From Przewalskia tangutica (taxonomy: Eukaryota; Streptophyta; Magnoliopsida; Solanales; Solanaceae), in contig CM056732.1 of NCBI GenBank assembly GCA_029844215.1, positions 22,987,501 to 23,051,500 on the forward strand: a stretch of DNA of 64,000 nucleotides. Direction: 5' to 3'. A program made the position numbers and the translations under genes. Of the stretch, positions 44,492-55,559 are shown piece after piece. The notes under the pieces are model-generated. The model was not told the DNA's origin. It saw only the letters and a list, made by a program, of their open reading frames with translations, and did no database searches. Position 1 is the first letter of the stretch. Each line of letters begins with the position of its first letter.

Positions 44492-46946
44492 TGTTGACAC
44501 CCAATTTTGACCCATATTTTAGTCATTTCTTGCAATTTTAAGCATTTTAGTACACCGCATTTTATTCATCATTTTTTGCATTTTTTTTACATAATATTCT
44601 ATGTTTATTCCTTCGCAAAATGGCATTGCATCTTTTTATTTTAAATTAAGCATGATGTCTTTGTTAATATTATGTTTCTATTATTATTACACCGTCGTTT
44701 TATTTTAATAATGTTTGCATCTCTTTAAATAATTAATTGGCACCGCGTTTTTGCTTTTAATTAGGCATTAAACATTTCTTAAATATTGCATTTTATTATT
44801 ATAGCGTCGGCATTTTTTATTTGGACAATTTTGTATCTTTTTAAATAATTTTTCTTTTAAATGATAAACCCGTTTTGCATTTTTTTCAAACCAGCCAGTC
44901 CGAGGCACAATCTGGATCAGTCCAAACCGCCAAAAACTGAGGCAAAAAAATGAGGCCCAGTACACCTTTCATCTTTTCCCTCAATACCCAAAACCCAAAC
45001 CCTAAACCTAATCCCACACTATAAATAAAACAATTCCCTAACCCCCTCTCCAGCCGTCCACCCTCCTCTCCTCTTCACTTAGCAACCACCGTCGCCTACC
45101 CCTCTCCCCTCTCTCACACTCATTAACCGCAACCCACCCACAAAATCCCATGGTTCATCTCTCACATTTATTTGAGAACATCAACATCTGCCAATACCCA
45201 TTTCTCCCACACTCATTATATTTTGGGTATCTTCTTCAACCCCATTGCCCCTAATATACCTCATCTTCTTCAGCCAAACAAGAAACATCCATACACATAC
45301 ACACACACACACAGTCTGTCACCTGCAAACCATCACCACCACTGCCTCGTCGCCGGTGAACACCCCCACCGTCGCCCACAACCGTCGCCCCCACGCCTTC
45401 ATTTTCGACGAGCCAACGAACCGCCACTGCTTCTGTCGCTGTACATCACTGCGGCGGCGTCTCTCCGGCGACCTCGCCGTGGAAGCGACGCCGCTGCCCG
45501 CTGCCTTTTCGTGTTGTTAACTCCGGCGATAACACTGTTTGTATCTCTTTTGTTGGCTATGCTGGACTGATTTAACGTTATTTTCTGATTTTTTTATGTC
45601 TTAACAGAGTTCTTGGAAATTCTAGCGAACCCCATTTTTGTTCTTGGATATCTGTTGTTGGTATATTTGGTTGGAGACTGATTTGATTTCTGTTTTGGTG
45701 ATTCGCCGGAGTTCTAAAACTCCGGCGAGCTCTCTAAGCTGTTTCGTTGCCATTTTTGACATGACATTTGCCGCTTAGCGGCTTTGTACTATCTTGAATT
45801 TTTCGGCGATGTTTGTTGGCTACTGCTTTGCTGTTCTCTGGTTTGCGTTGGATTGATTTTTCATTGATTTTGCTATTGGTGTGCTGTTTGTCGGGTTCAG
45901 ATTATTTTGGACTATTTTTCCCCCTTTCGTTTTTCTTGTTTTTATCGATTGGAATGTGTTTCTAAAAGAACAGATAGTGCGTTGATGTATTCTTTTTACT
46001 GATTTTGGGGCCTTGTTACTACTGATTTTGACATTTTTTTGTTACTGGTTAACTGATAATGGATAAGATACTACACTTGATGGCCAATGAAAAAGTTATC
46101 CGTCGATTTTTTAGGCCTCCACAGTTGCAAAGACGGAAAATAAAATTCATGAAGCTTTCTGGGCAATGATGATTTCTTCAACTTACACCGGATAACCAAC
46201 ATGCGCTGGCAGGGCGAATTCTCGCAGCCGCACTTGTTTAGGATGTCCCACTTTATATTTTTTATATCTGAGCCCTCCGTGTTTAAAACTATTACTGTTT
46301 TGGCGCGGATCTGAAAGTTTTATTTATTTTATTATTTTAGCAATATTGGCCGATGAAGGAATCTCCGTCTGATTTCCAAGGCCTCCCTGTACAAAGACGG
46401 ATTTATTTTTGGCTTTACTTATTAATTCTTGTTATTGCTTTTAAAATTGTTTATCCTATTACTAACACTTTTACTAAGTGTTTATGCAGGTACCCGGAGA
46501 TCATCTTGTGCAGAAGGCCTAAAAAGGGATAAAAGATGTCCCGGAGTTTTATCTTATGTCGCATTTAATTTTAGTTTTATTATTCTGTATTGCATTTTAT
46601 TTTAATTGTAAATTATGTAAAAATGCTTATAATAGGTAGAATAAAAGCCAATATATAATTAATTAGGTTTGAACGGATAACCGCAAGTTAGCGGATCTTA
46701 AAGGGTGCCTAACCCCTTCCCTTTAGGATAATAAAGAACCTTGATCCAGAATCTCATAAATTTCGCAGACCATTAAATGGAGATTAATTGCAGTATTTTT
46801 ATTGCAATAAATCAAGTGTCCTAATTCACTTAAATAATTAGGTGGCGACTCCTTAAAATCAGCATTATTGCTCCATCCAGGGAACCGTGCCAAAGAGCAA
46901 CGTTGCGGATACCGTTAAGACCCCGAGGTCAAAAACGGGCGCGACA
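44492..46946 (+). mobile_element. Solo LTR, 2455 bp, TSD ATTAC
   Basis: Starts TGTTGACACCCAATTTTGAC at 44492 and ends AAAAACGGGCGCGACA at 46946. It is flanked by the 5-bp direct repeat ATTAC (44487-44491 and 46947-46951), as left by an integrase-type insertion. No internal domain or second LTR is present, so it is a solo LTR made by LTR-LTR recombination. A TATAAATA box at 45020 lies within it, followed by a C-rich leader-like stretch. Open frames at 45172-45570 are in C-rich sequence and unlikely to be genes. Confidence 0.93.
45020..45027 (+). promoter_or_regulatory. Probable LTR TATA box
   Basis: TATAAATA about 530 bp inside the solo LTR, upstream of a C/A-rich segment. Predicted from sequence only. 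Confidence 0.5.
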
Positions 46947-47083
46947 ATTACATTTCACAATTTTGAAGAATTTTCCTTTGATACATGCACCAATTGTATA
47001 TTAAAACTCATATAATTTAATACCCTATAGTCTCATACTACTTTCATAGTTTTAAAGTGCTAAACGACCAACGGGTCGTTACA

Positions 47084-48338
47084 TTAAGAAATTTTTAAAG
47101 AACCAAATTCTTTTTTTCTGAATTATGTTTTTCATAAAATTCCTTTTGTAGTAATTTTTTATTTACTTGGAATTCTACTTCTAAAACGTCACATTCATTT
47201 ACTAGTCCATCTCGAGTTATTGAAGAATATGTTGGACTTGTAGGTTCTTGGTCATCTATCTTTTCTTTAATAGTGAAATTTATATATACTGGTCTGGGTA
47301 TTTGATTAGTGTAGTCTACATTTGTTAGATTTGGTAAATCTGACGTAGAATATCTAGGTTTTATTTTAACTGGTGTATTTATTACCGAAAGAATTTGTGA
47401 GACTCTTCCTAAATATAGGGTCTCTTCGGAACTTGTATCTTCGTATATATTACTCATAGATCTTCTTAAAAATGAGAGTCTGACTCTACCATCTTGGTAT
47501 TGAGTTATTTCTCTAAGATGGGTATTTGGTTGCTCAGATTCTAAGGGTTCAGGTTTAACTATACCTTCCAGGATCCATTCTTCTGGTAGGGTAATATCCT
47601 TTCACCTAATAGGTCTTGGTATTACCGTGTTAGATCTAGAAAGATATGTTTGTAAAAGAAGGGTTTCACCTTTCTTACTGTGGTATCTGACTTTTGTGGC
47701 AAAAACAGATGTCATAACTTTATAATGGATTCTAAAAATTAATGCTACAGGAATAGATCCTTCAAGCATTTGGTAATTGTGCGTCTTAATCTGTAAGACA
47801 AGGAATTTTTGGATATTTTTATCATTTAGGGATACTGAGAAATTCGGGTAACAATCAAAAGAGATTGATCCTGTACAGAGACTGGACTCAACCGAACTTA
47901 ACAAGAATCTTCAAAGTTTGGGAATCTTGCATCTCTTAATATAGCAAGGATTGAAGTGTTTAATCCTTCTTTGGTAAGAGGTTTTATCCCTACTTGGACT
48001 AAACCAATGTGTATGTATTTATAGTTTCTTTCTCTGTGTTTTTTCAGAGAATTTTGAGAAAGTAATTGGATTGTTTCAAAAGGTTTTACTAATTGGATAT
48101 CTCGTTCTTCTGTTTTAATAGTGAAATCTGTTTTGAAAAATTGATATTTGGAATTTTTGTAAATTTGATCTCTATTTACTTTTGGTATTTCCCAATTATC
48201 TATTGATTTTTCAAAACCTTGTATAACGATTTCTTCGGAATTTATTATCTTCTTTGAATCCATGGAAGAAGATGATCCAAAATCATAAGAAGTAGTTCTA
48301 CGGAGAAACGGATCCATGTGTATGGAATCCGAGTTCAA
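47084..48338 (-). pseudogene. Unit 1 movement protein (30K superfamily, caulimovirid type)
   Basis: The likely start is the ATG at 48317 (MDPFLRRTTSYDFGSSSS). The 30K-type core reads YIHIGLVQVGIKPLTKEGLN (about 48020), AILRDARF, SFDCYPNFSVSLNDKNIQKF, LVLQIKTHNYQMLEGSIPVA and FRIHYKVM. A TGA at 47602-47604 interrupts PRPIR and KDITLPEEWILEG at the usual tryptophan position, and a frameshift lies near 47900. The reading then continues as MSNIYEDTSSEETLYLGRVS (47457 down) towards the coat region. In living viruses it modifies plasmodesmata for cell-to-cell spread; this copy is broken. Confidence 0.85.
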
Positions 48339-48556
48339 ATACCCTTACCTTCCTACAACCCCTACCAAGACTGTATACCCTGGGTATTCGTCTGCCTTAC
48401 ACACGAGGAATTACTGTAACCCTATGGCCTGATCGCTCGAAATTCTGGGATTTAACTAACTTAGAAGGTTCACCCGTGGACGAATTTATCCTGGAATCTA
48501 AGCTGGGATTTCATTTGTTCTGGACATCATATCTCTCTCTATATATCTACCCTTTA

Positions 48557-48570
48557 TGGCTTTGATACCA
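48557..48570 (-). other. Caulimovirid primer binding site (unit 1 leader)
   Basis: The minus strand reads TGGTATCAAAGCCA, one mismatch from the initiator tRNA-Met complement TGGTATCAGAGCCA. It lies between the TATA at 48912 and the movement protein start at 48317, which is the expected caulimovirid position. It sits inside a perfect 16-bp inverted repeat (48560-48575 with 48583-48598). Confidence 0.8.
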
Positions 48571-48911
48571 AGTTACCCGACCTAACTTGGTATCAAAGTT
48601 ATACACGAGGACTTGGTATTAAAGTATGCAAGTAATTTAAAAGCATAAATATATAAAAGATTAGGAGGTAATACCATCCATAATCAAATTTATTCAAATA
48701 ATTAAAAACTTACAAGGAGTTTAATGATGACCGGGTATTGATATTCATATGATATGAGTCATATGGGTTATATGAAGGTATTTAGGAATTTAATGGGGAA
48801 TTTATCCTAATCTACTAAGGGGATAATCTGAGAGAACTTCAAACTTCTAGAGAGAATGAAGAGAGAAAACTAGGAAAGAAAAAGCTGGTCTAACTAAGGG
48901 ATAGATGTTCT

Positions 48912-48922
48912 CCTTTTATAGG
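48912..48922 (-). promoter_or_regulatory. Caulimovirid TATA box (upstream of unit 1)
   Basis: The minus strand reads CCTATAAAAGG, in the conserved context TTCTCCTATAAAAGGAGAA. It lies about 340 bp upstream of the PBS and about 75-320 bp downstream of the last ORF of unit 2. Identical cores occur at 52624-52634 and 38511-38521. Confidence 0.75.
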
Positions 48923-48999
48923 AGAATTAAAAAGTCGGATTTAACTATTACAAATAATATTTTAATAATTTAACTATTAACGAGTGCAAAATGACATCA

Positions 49000-51900
49000 T
49001 CCATGACATCACTATTTTTGTCTTCATCTCGAATTATTGCTGGAATCTTTGCAAGGACCTGAAAAAGGTTTTCAATAGTTAATTATTGTGCGGAATTTAC
49101 CGGTGTTTTCTGCACAGATTCTGTGCTGCTTGAATTTTCTTGTTCTTCTTTCATAACTGCATCGTACCAGGAGATGTGTTTATTTCGTTGGAATTTGGGC
49201 AGGGGATTTCTCCTTTTCTTCTTTTATTGGTTTGGAAATGGTGTTTAAGGGTTTTTTAGGAGCCATGAAATTTGTTTGTTGTTGTTGTGGTGCAATAACT
49301 GGGGTATTTATTAACGGAAGGGTCTCTTCTTTTCTTTTCTGGAGTAAGGCTCCACACACTGCCTGTGTACAGTATTGTCCACATTCACGCATGTCCTTCC
49401 TCGATTTTCTGTCTTTTTAGCCCAGACACCAATTATTTGGACAATGGTCGGACATTTCTTTGATGTGGCTATTGTCAGGGATTTGATGGCTTTTTATAGG
49501 GATTTTGAGGAAATCACGCGCAAGATTTCAGGATAAAAATCTTTAAGAATTAATTTACAGAAAATTCATTTTAATGCAGAGTTTTGAAAACATACATGAT
49601 ATGGAAAATCATTTTGAAAAATAAATTTAAAATTTGTGTCAATTGAGTGGTCAGAAGCATACTTGTCTCTTCTCTCTCCTAAAGAAAAATCGTTTTTTAA
49701 TTCCTGTAAATAATATGATTTTTCTTTATGTATTGAACATGTTTTTATGAGATTGAGATATTTTGTTTTTGGTGTCGTTATAAACTGGAATTTCAATTTC
49801 TTTTCATTATTTTTAAATGATATAAATTCATTTTCTACTTTATAAGGGGTGATCAGATTTATAAATGGTGTTCAAGATTACGGAATTGTGAATTTCTTTA
49901 ACTAGAACAAATGATGTAGATATAGAAATTTCATCATTTATCATTGACGCTTTGGTTTTAGACTTAATTTCTAATTTAGAATTATTAGCCGTTGCTAACG
50001 AATTCTGTGTTTCTTCTATGAATTTCTCAGGTATTATACCGGTTTTTATACAATTTAAGTCTGCTCCTGTGTCAACTAGAGCAACAGTTGTTATTTAAAA
50101 ATTATCTAAAAAATTTAGTGTTATTTTTATTAGGTATTTGTGCGGTGTGATTTGTCTTAGGACAGTTAGAAAATTTTCTGGGACTTCTTCCAGATTTTCT
50201 ATTTGGTTTTCAACATTATTTTCTGGTTCTATGGGATTTTCTGAATCAGATTTTCCAGAATCAGAATTTTCAGGACTGGAGTTTTGTTTTGTATTATTTG
50301 AAAGGATAATTTTAATTAATTCAGAATCTTTTTTTCTGTTATTCTTTTAGTTCTTTTATCTCTAATTTTACTTGAATGATTTCTTTTTGTATTTCTTGAG
50401 TTGTTATTTCTTTTCTTTCTTTTATCTTCTTACCTTTTCCTAGGATTTTTGTTAAGTCATATGTATTTTTGGAAGTATTTGGTAAGATTGTATTTTAATA
50501 TTTTTCTTTTCTTGTGTAAAAGTTTGTAGGAGTGTATTTAAGTATTCTTTTTGGTACGGGTTGTTCCCAATTCATATTATTAATGAGAAGGTTTTTGATT
50601 TGTTCTAGGGTATCGCTGCTATTGGATTTATACGTTAATGTTGTTATACTATTATTAATAGCGGGGTCTACTAATTTAGAAAATGGGTATCCTATGGAGT
50701 TTTGAGAGGAGTATATTTCAAACCATTCAAAAAATGTAATATTTATTTTATTTTCTTGGACAAATTCATAGAATTTTTCTTGTATAAATTTCCTGGTATT
50801 TAAGAAATTTTTACAGAACCAAATTCTTTTTTCTAAATTATGTTTTTCATAAAATTCCTTTTGTAGTAATTTTTTATTTACTTGGAATTCTACTTCTAAA
50901 ACATCACATTCATTGACTAGTCCATCTCGAGTTATTGAAGAATATGTTGGACTCGTAGGTTCTTGGTCATCTATATTTTCTTTAATAGTGGAATTTATAT
51001 ATACTGGTCTGGGTATTTGATTAGTGTTGTCTACGTTTGTTAGATTTGGTAAATCTTAGGTAGAATATCTAGTTTTTTTTAACTGGTGTATTTATTACCG
51101 AAGAAATTTGTGAGACTCTTCCTAAATCTAGGGTCTCTTCGGAACTTGTATCTTCGTATCTATTACTCATAGATCTTCTTTAAAATGAGAGACTGACTCT
51201 ACCATCTTGGTATTGAGTTATTTCTCTAAGATGGGTATTTGGTTGCTCAGATTCTAAGGGTTCAGGTTTAACTATACCTTCCAGGATCCATTCTTCTGGT
51301 AGGGTAATATCCATTCACCTAATAGGTCTTGGTATTACCGTGTTAGATCTAGAAAGATATGTTTGTAAAAGAAGGGTTTCACCTTTCTTACTGTGGTATC
51401 TGACTTTTGTGGCAAAAACAGATGTCATAGCTTTATATATGGATTCTAAAAATTAATGCTACAGGAATAGATCCTTCAAGCATTTGGTAATTGTGCGTCT
51501 TAATCCGTAAGACAAGGGATTTTTGAATATTTTTATCATTTAGGGATACTGAGAAATTGGGGTAACAATAAAAAAAGATTGATCCTGTACAGAGACTGGA
51601 CTCAACCAAACTTAACAGGGAATCTTCAAAGTTTGTGAATCTTGCATCTCTTAAGATAGCAAAGATTGAAGTGTTTAATCCTTCTTTGGTAAGGGGTTTT
51701 ATCCCTACTTGGACTAAACCAATGTGTATGTATTTATAGTTTCTTTCTCTATGTTTTTCAGAGAATTTTGAGAAAGTAATTGAATTGTTTCAAAAGGTTT
51801 TACTAATTGGATATCTCGTTCTTCTGTTTTAATAGTGAAATCTGTTTTGAAAAATTGGTATTTGGAATTTTTGTAAATTTGATCTCTATTTACTTTTGGT

Positions 51901-52031
51901 ATTTTCCAATTATCTATTGATTTTTCAAAATCTTGTATAACGATTTCTTCGGAATTTATTATCTTCTTTGAATTCATGGAAGAAGATGATCCAAAATCAT
52001 AAGAAGTAGTTCTACGGAGAAACGGATCCAT
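49000..52031 (-). mobile_element. Unit 2 body with a 1.34-kb internal deletion
   Basis: It has the same order as unit 3. The segment equivalent to 52765-54105 of unit 3 (most of the NYWDY protein) is missing; at 49048-49060 the sequence jumps from GCTGGAATCTTTGC to AAGGACCTGAAAAAGG. The coat core is also missing, as in unit 3. The protease active site here reads TTVALVDTGADLNCIKTG (about 50085), the most canonical of the three copies, but the frame is closed upstream by TAA at about 50096. Confidence 0.8.
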
Positions 52032-52052
52032 GTGTATGGAATCCGAGTTCAA
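51300..52052 (-). pseudogene. Unit 2 movement protein
   Basis: ATG at 52031 (MDPFLRRTTSYDFGSSSS). The first 112 codons are nearly identical to unit 1. A single-base loss in the TTTTTC run near 51750 shifts the frame just after SQNSLK. The shared TGA at the tryptophan position is at 51315-51317. Confidence 0.8.
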
Positions 52053-52268
52053 ATACTCTTACCTTCATACAACCCCTACCAAGACTATATACCCTGGGTG
52101 TTCGTCTGCCTTACACACGAGGAATTACTGTAACCCTATGACCTGATCGCTCGAAATTCTGGGATTTAACTAACTCAGAAGGTTCACCCGTGGGCGAATT
52201 TATCCGGGAATCTAAGCTGGGATTTCATCTGTTCTGGACATCATATCTCTCTATATCTCTACCTTTTA

Positions 52269-52282
52269 TGGCTTTGATACCA
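52269..52282 (-). other. Caulimovirid primer binding site (unit 2 leader)
   Basis: TGGTATCAAAGCCA on the minus strand, identical to the site at 48557. The partner arm of the inverted repeat is degraded here (TAACTTGATATCAAAT). Confidence 0.8.
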
Positions 52283-52623
52283 AGTTACCCGACCTAACTT
52301 GATATCAAATTTATACACGAGGACTTGGTATTAAAGTATGTAAGTAATTTAAAAGCAAGAATATATAAAAGATTATGAGGTAATACCATCCATAATCAAA
52401 TTTATTCAAATAATTAAAAACTTACAAGGAGTTTAATGATGAACGGGTATTGATGTTCATATGATATGAGTCATATGGATCATATGAAAGTATTTAGGAA
52501 TTTAATGGGGAATTTATCCTAATCTACTAAGGGGATAATCTGAGAGAACTTCAAACTTCTAGAGAGAATGAAGAGAGAAAACTAGGGAAAAAAAAGCTGG
52601 TCTAACTAAGGGAGAGGGGTTAT

Positions 52624-52634
52624 CCTTTTATAGG
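52624..52634 (-). promoter_or_regulatory. Caulimovirid TATA box (upstream of unit 2)
   Basis: CCTATAAAAGG on the minus strand, about 340 bp upstream of the PBS at 52269. Confidence 0.75.
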
Positions 52635-52688
52635 AGAATTACAAAGTCGGATTTAACTATTACAAATAATATTTTAATAATTTAACTA

Positions 52689-53700
52689 TTAATCCGAGTG
52701 CAGAATGACATCATCCATGACATCACTATTTTTGTCTTCATCTCGAATTATTGCTGGTATCTTTGCTTTTACTGTTTTCTTTTTGAAAGTAGCTTTTACT
52801 TTTGTCGGAATTTTGACTAATCTCCACTCCGAGCATTTTGTCTTTTCTTGGCAACTTTCAGAATCCACTGTTGGCATAAACCGGACTATGTTCGTTCTCA
52901 ATTTCGGGTTCTTCTTCTTCTGACGAATTGCCTTGTTTTGATGAAGACGGTGCAAATTTCAGAATTATGGCTTGCATTTCTTCTGGATTTTTGGCCGCTG
53001 CAAGCAATGATGCCATCCGGAATTTCAGTGAAAGGAACTGGGTGTGCTCCTTTGTTTGTAGTGGTGCCGGTGGTGTTTGTGGAGGCGCATGTAAAGGAAT
53101 GGGTTTATGGTCATCTAACCATTCCTGGACTTTTGGTGGTGTGAGGCTTTTTAGTATTTTAAAGCTATCCCACCATCGAATTTTGAATCTTCTTCGGATA
53201 ATTGGGATTATATCGTCCGAATAATCGGCGAACCATGTGAATACCCATGTTAAATGGAATTTTGTATGAAAAAGGTGTAGGGGTACAAATCTTTTTTCTT
53301 CCTCGGAGGGTTTGAACAGGAATTTGAAGAGGCTGAAAGATTTAGTGACTTCTGGTTTTTGTATTTCTAGGGTGGATCCGAATTGCTCCCACCATGAATT
53401 CCACCTTGTTGGAAATTGTGAGGGATCACATGACGTATCAAAATGGAAAATCCAAGTGTCACTTTGGTTGGAATTTTGAATAAAGAAGGAATTGAACCAA
53501 GCTTGTTGGTAATCCCAGTAATTAAAAGGAATATCAAAAAATGGTTTATTTTTGTGGGTATTTGGGAAATTCATGAATTGTGACAGGCCATTCCCCCAAT
53601 GAGCAGGAGCAATTACGCCGAGTATTTTGCAAATTGAATAAGAGGGATCTGAGTTATTTTTGTGAAAATAATTTTAATGGTAGTTGATCCTGATATTTCA
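52689..53700 (-). pseudogene. Unit 3 post-RT ORF with NYWDY motif (longest open copy)
   Basis: The longest open frame of the array (238 codons, 53574-52858) starts within MNFPNTHKNKPFFDIPFNYW. It has FNYWDYQQAWFNSFFIQN, a SDTWIFHFDTSCDPSQFPTR segment, WNSWWEQFGSTLEI, LFHTKFHLTWVFTWFADYSD, WWDSFKILKSLTPPKVQEWL, a proline-rich PLHAPPQTPPAPLQTK linker and an acidic, serine-rich end. Sequence 5' of it (to about 53800) is frame-broken. The frame continues, shifted, to a DDVILHSD end at 52689. A homologous segment occurs in the 0.2-3 kb element directly after RNase H. Function is unknown. Very high tryptophan content in the middle is notable. Confidence 0.65.
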
Positions 53701-53999
53701 AGGATAGCTTGATAAAAATATATGGTTTTAATATATCACATGATTTATAAAACCATTTTTGTCCAAAATAATTTTGTAGTGAAAAAAAGGGTCTTTATTA
53801 AAAAATTCTTTTTCAAGAGTAGTAATATTTAAAAAAACGATTTTATGAAGAAACTGGAAGCATGTTTTTTGGGGACTTGTGGTACCACAAGTTGATTTTT
53901 TGAAAATTGTTTTTGAGAAAGGTTTTTTGAGGACTCTTCTTTCTCAAGTTGGGTATTTGAAAATTGATTTTGAGAAAAGGTTTTTGAAGATTCTCCTTT

Positions 54000-54435
54000 C
54001 TCGATTTTTGTAGCAATTTTAGAGGGTTTTTTCTCTAATGTTTTCTAGACAACTTCCTATTTAGGAATCTGAAGTTGCATTAGTGCTTGTTGCAATTCTG
54101 GGGATTTTGCAAGGATCTGAAAAAGGTTTTCAACAGTTAATTATTGTGCGGAATTTACCAGTGTTTTCTGCACAGATTTTGTGCTGCTTGAATTTTCTTG
54201 TTCTTCTTTCATAACTGCATCGTACCAGGACATGTGTTTATTTCGCTGAAATTTGGGCAGGGGATTTCTCCTTTTCTTCTTTTATTGGTTTGGGAATGGT
54301 GTTTAAGGGTTTTTTAGGAGCCATTGAATTTGTTTGTTGTTGTGGTGCAACAACTGGGGTATTTATTGACGGAAGGGTCTCTTCTTTTCTTTTCTGGAGT
54401 AAGGCTCCACACACTGTGTACAGTATTGTCCACAT
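54000..54435 (-). pseudogene. Unit 3 proline/glutamine-rich post-RT segment
   Basis: Equivalent to 39827-40304. NTPVVAPQQQTNSMAPKKPL is followed by a frame loss near 54238. YDAVMKEEQENSSSTKSVQK (about 54215) and the PELQQALMQLQIPK stretch (about 54085) are readable in another frame. Confidence 0.55.
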
Positions 54436-54890
54436 TCACGCATGTCCTTCCTCGATATTCTGTCTTTTTAGCCCAGACACCAATTATTTGGACAATGGTA
54501 GAACATTTCTTTGATGTGGCTATTGTCAGGGATTTGGTGGCTTTTTATAGGGATTTTGAGGAAATCACGGGCAAGATTTCAAGATAAATTTTTTTAAGAA
54601 TTAATTTACAGAAAATTCATTTTAATGCAGAGTTTTGAAAACATACATGATATGGAAAATCATTTTGAAAAATAAATTTAAAATTTGTGTCAATTGAGTG
54701 GTCAGAAGCATACTTGTCTCTTCTCTCCCCTAAAGAAAAATCGTTTTTTGATTCCTATAAATAATATAATTTTTCTTTATGTATTGAACATATTTTTATG
54801 AGATTGAGATCTTTTGTTTTTGGTGTCGTTATAAACTGGAATTTCAGTTTCTTTTCATTATTTTTAAATGATATAAATTCATTTTCTACT

Positions 54891-55268
54891 TTATAATGGG
54901 TGATCAGATTTATAAATGGTGTTCAAGATTACGGAATTGTGAATTTCTTTAACTAGAACAAATGACGTAGCTATAGAAATTTCATCATTTATGATTGACG
55001 CTTTGATTTTAGACTTAATTTCTAATTTAGAATTATTAGCCGCTGCTAACGAATCATGTGTTTCTTCTAGGAATTTCTCAGGTATTATACCGGTTTTTAT
55101 ACAATTTAAGTCTACTCCTGTGTCAAATAGAGCAACAGTTGTTATTTTAAAATTATATGAAAATTTTAGTGTTTTTTTTATTAGGTATTTCTTTGGTGTG
55201 ATTTGTCTTAGGACATTTAGAAAATCTTCTGGGACTTCTTCCAGATTTTCTATTTGGTTTTTCAACAT
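54891..55268 (-). pseudogene. Unit 3 aspartic protease
   Basis: An open frame of 125 codons. Active site TTVALFDTGVDLNCIKTGII at about 55140, and EETHDSLAAANNSKLEIKSK. The frame then runs out at VILNTIYKSDHPL because of a 2-base deletion where unit 1 has ILGTPF. No RT follows: the next recognisable coding is the proline/glutamine-rich segment about 450 bp on. Confidence 0.75.
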
Positions 55269-55559
55269 TATTTTCTGGTTCTATGGAATTTTCTGAATCA
55301 GATTTTCCAGAATCGGAATTTTCAGGACTGGAGTTTTGTTTTGTATTATTTAAAAGGATAATTTTAATTAATTCAAAATATTTTTTCTATTATTCTTTTA
55401 GTTCTTTTATCTCTAATTTTACTTGAATGATTTCTTTTTGTATTTCTTGAGTTGTTATTTCTTTTCTTTCTTTTATCTTCTTACCTTTTCCAAGGATTTT
55501 TGTTAAGTCATATGTATTTTTGGAAGTATTTGGTAAGATTGTATTTTAATATCTTTCTT

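Larger units (their letters stand above)
42486..47083. mobile_element. LTR-type sequence inserted in caulimovirid unit 1 (outer element)
   Basis: The left end is TGTACCACTCG and the right end is ACGGGTCGTTACA, giving near-complementary TGTA/TACA termini as in an LTR. Subtracting the solo LTR nested in it (44492-46946) leaves about 2.1 kb. It contains 36-bp tandem repeats with TCTCCGGCAAAGACCTCGG (42500-42610) and a 181-bp duplicated block with TTTAAACRGTCATAACTTYC (about 43375-43740). A C/T-rich tract (43880-44110) follows. No coding domains. Flanks are GTCCA (left) and TTAAG (right), so no TSD; the coat N-terminal segment of unit 1 is missing at this spot. Confidence 0.65.

Noticed and set aside
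45172..45570. Open frames rich in H/P/T
   Set aside because: Inside a solo LTR, downstream of its TATA, C-rich; no protein family recognised.
52858..53574. Idea that the 238-codon frame is a host gene
   Set aside because: It recurs in broken form at 39-40 kb within the same repeated module, and a homologous segment follows RNase H in the 0.2-3 kb element.
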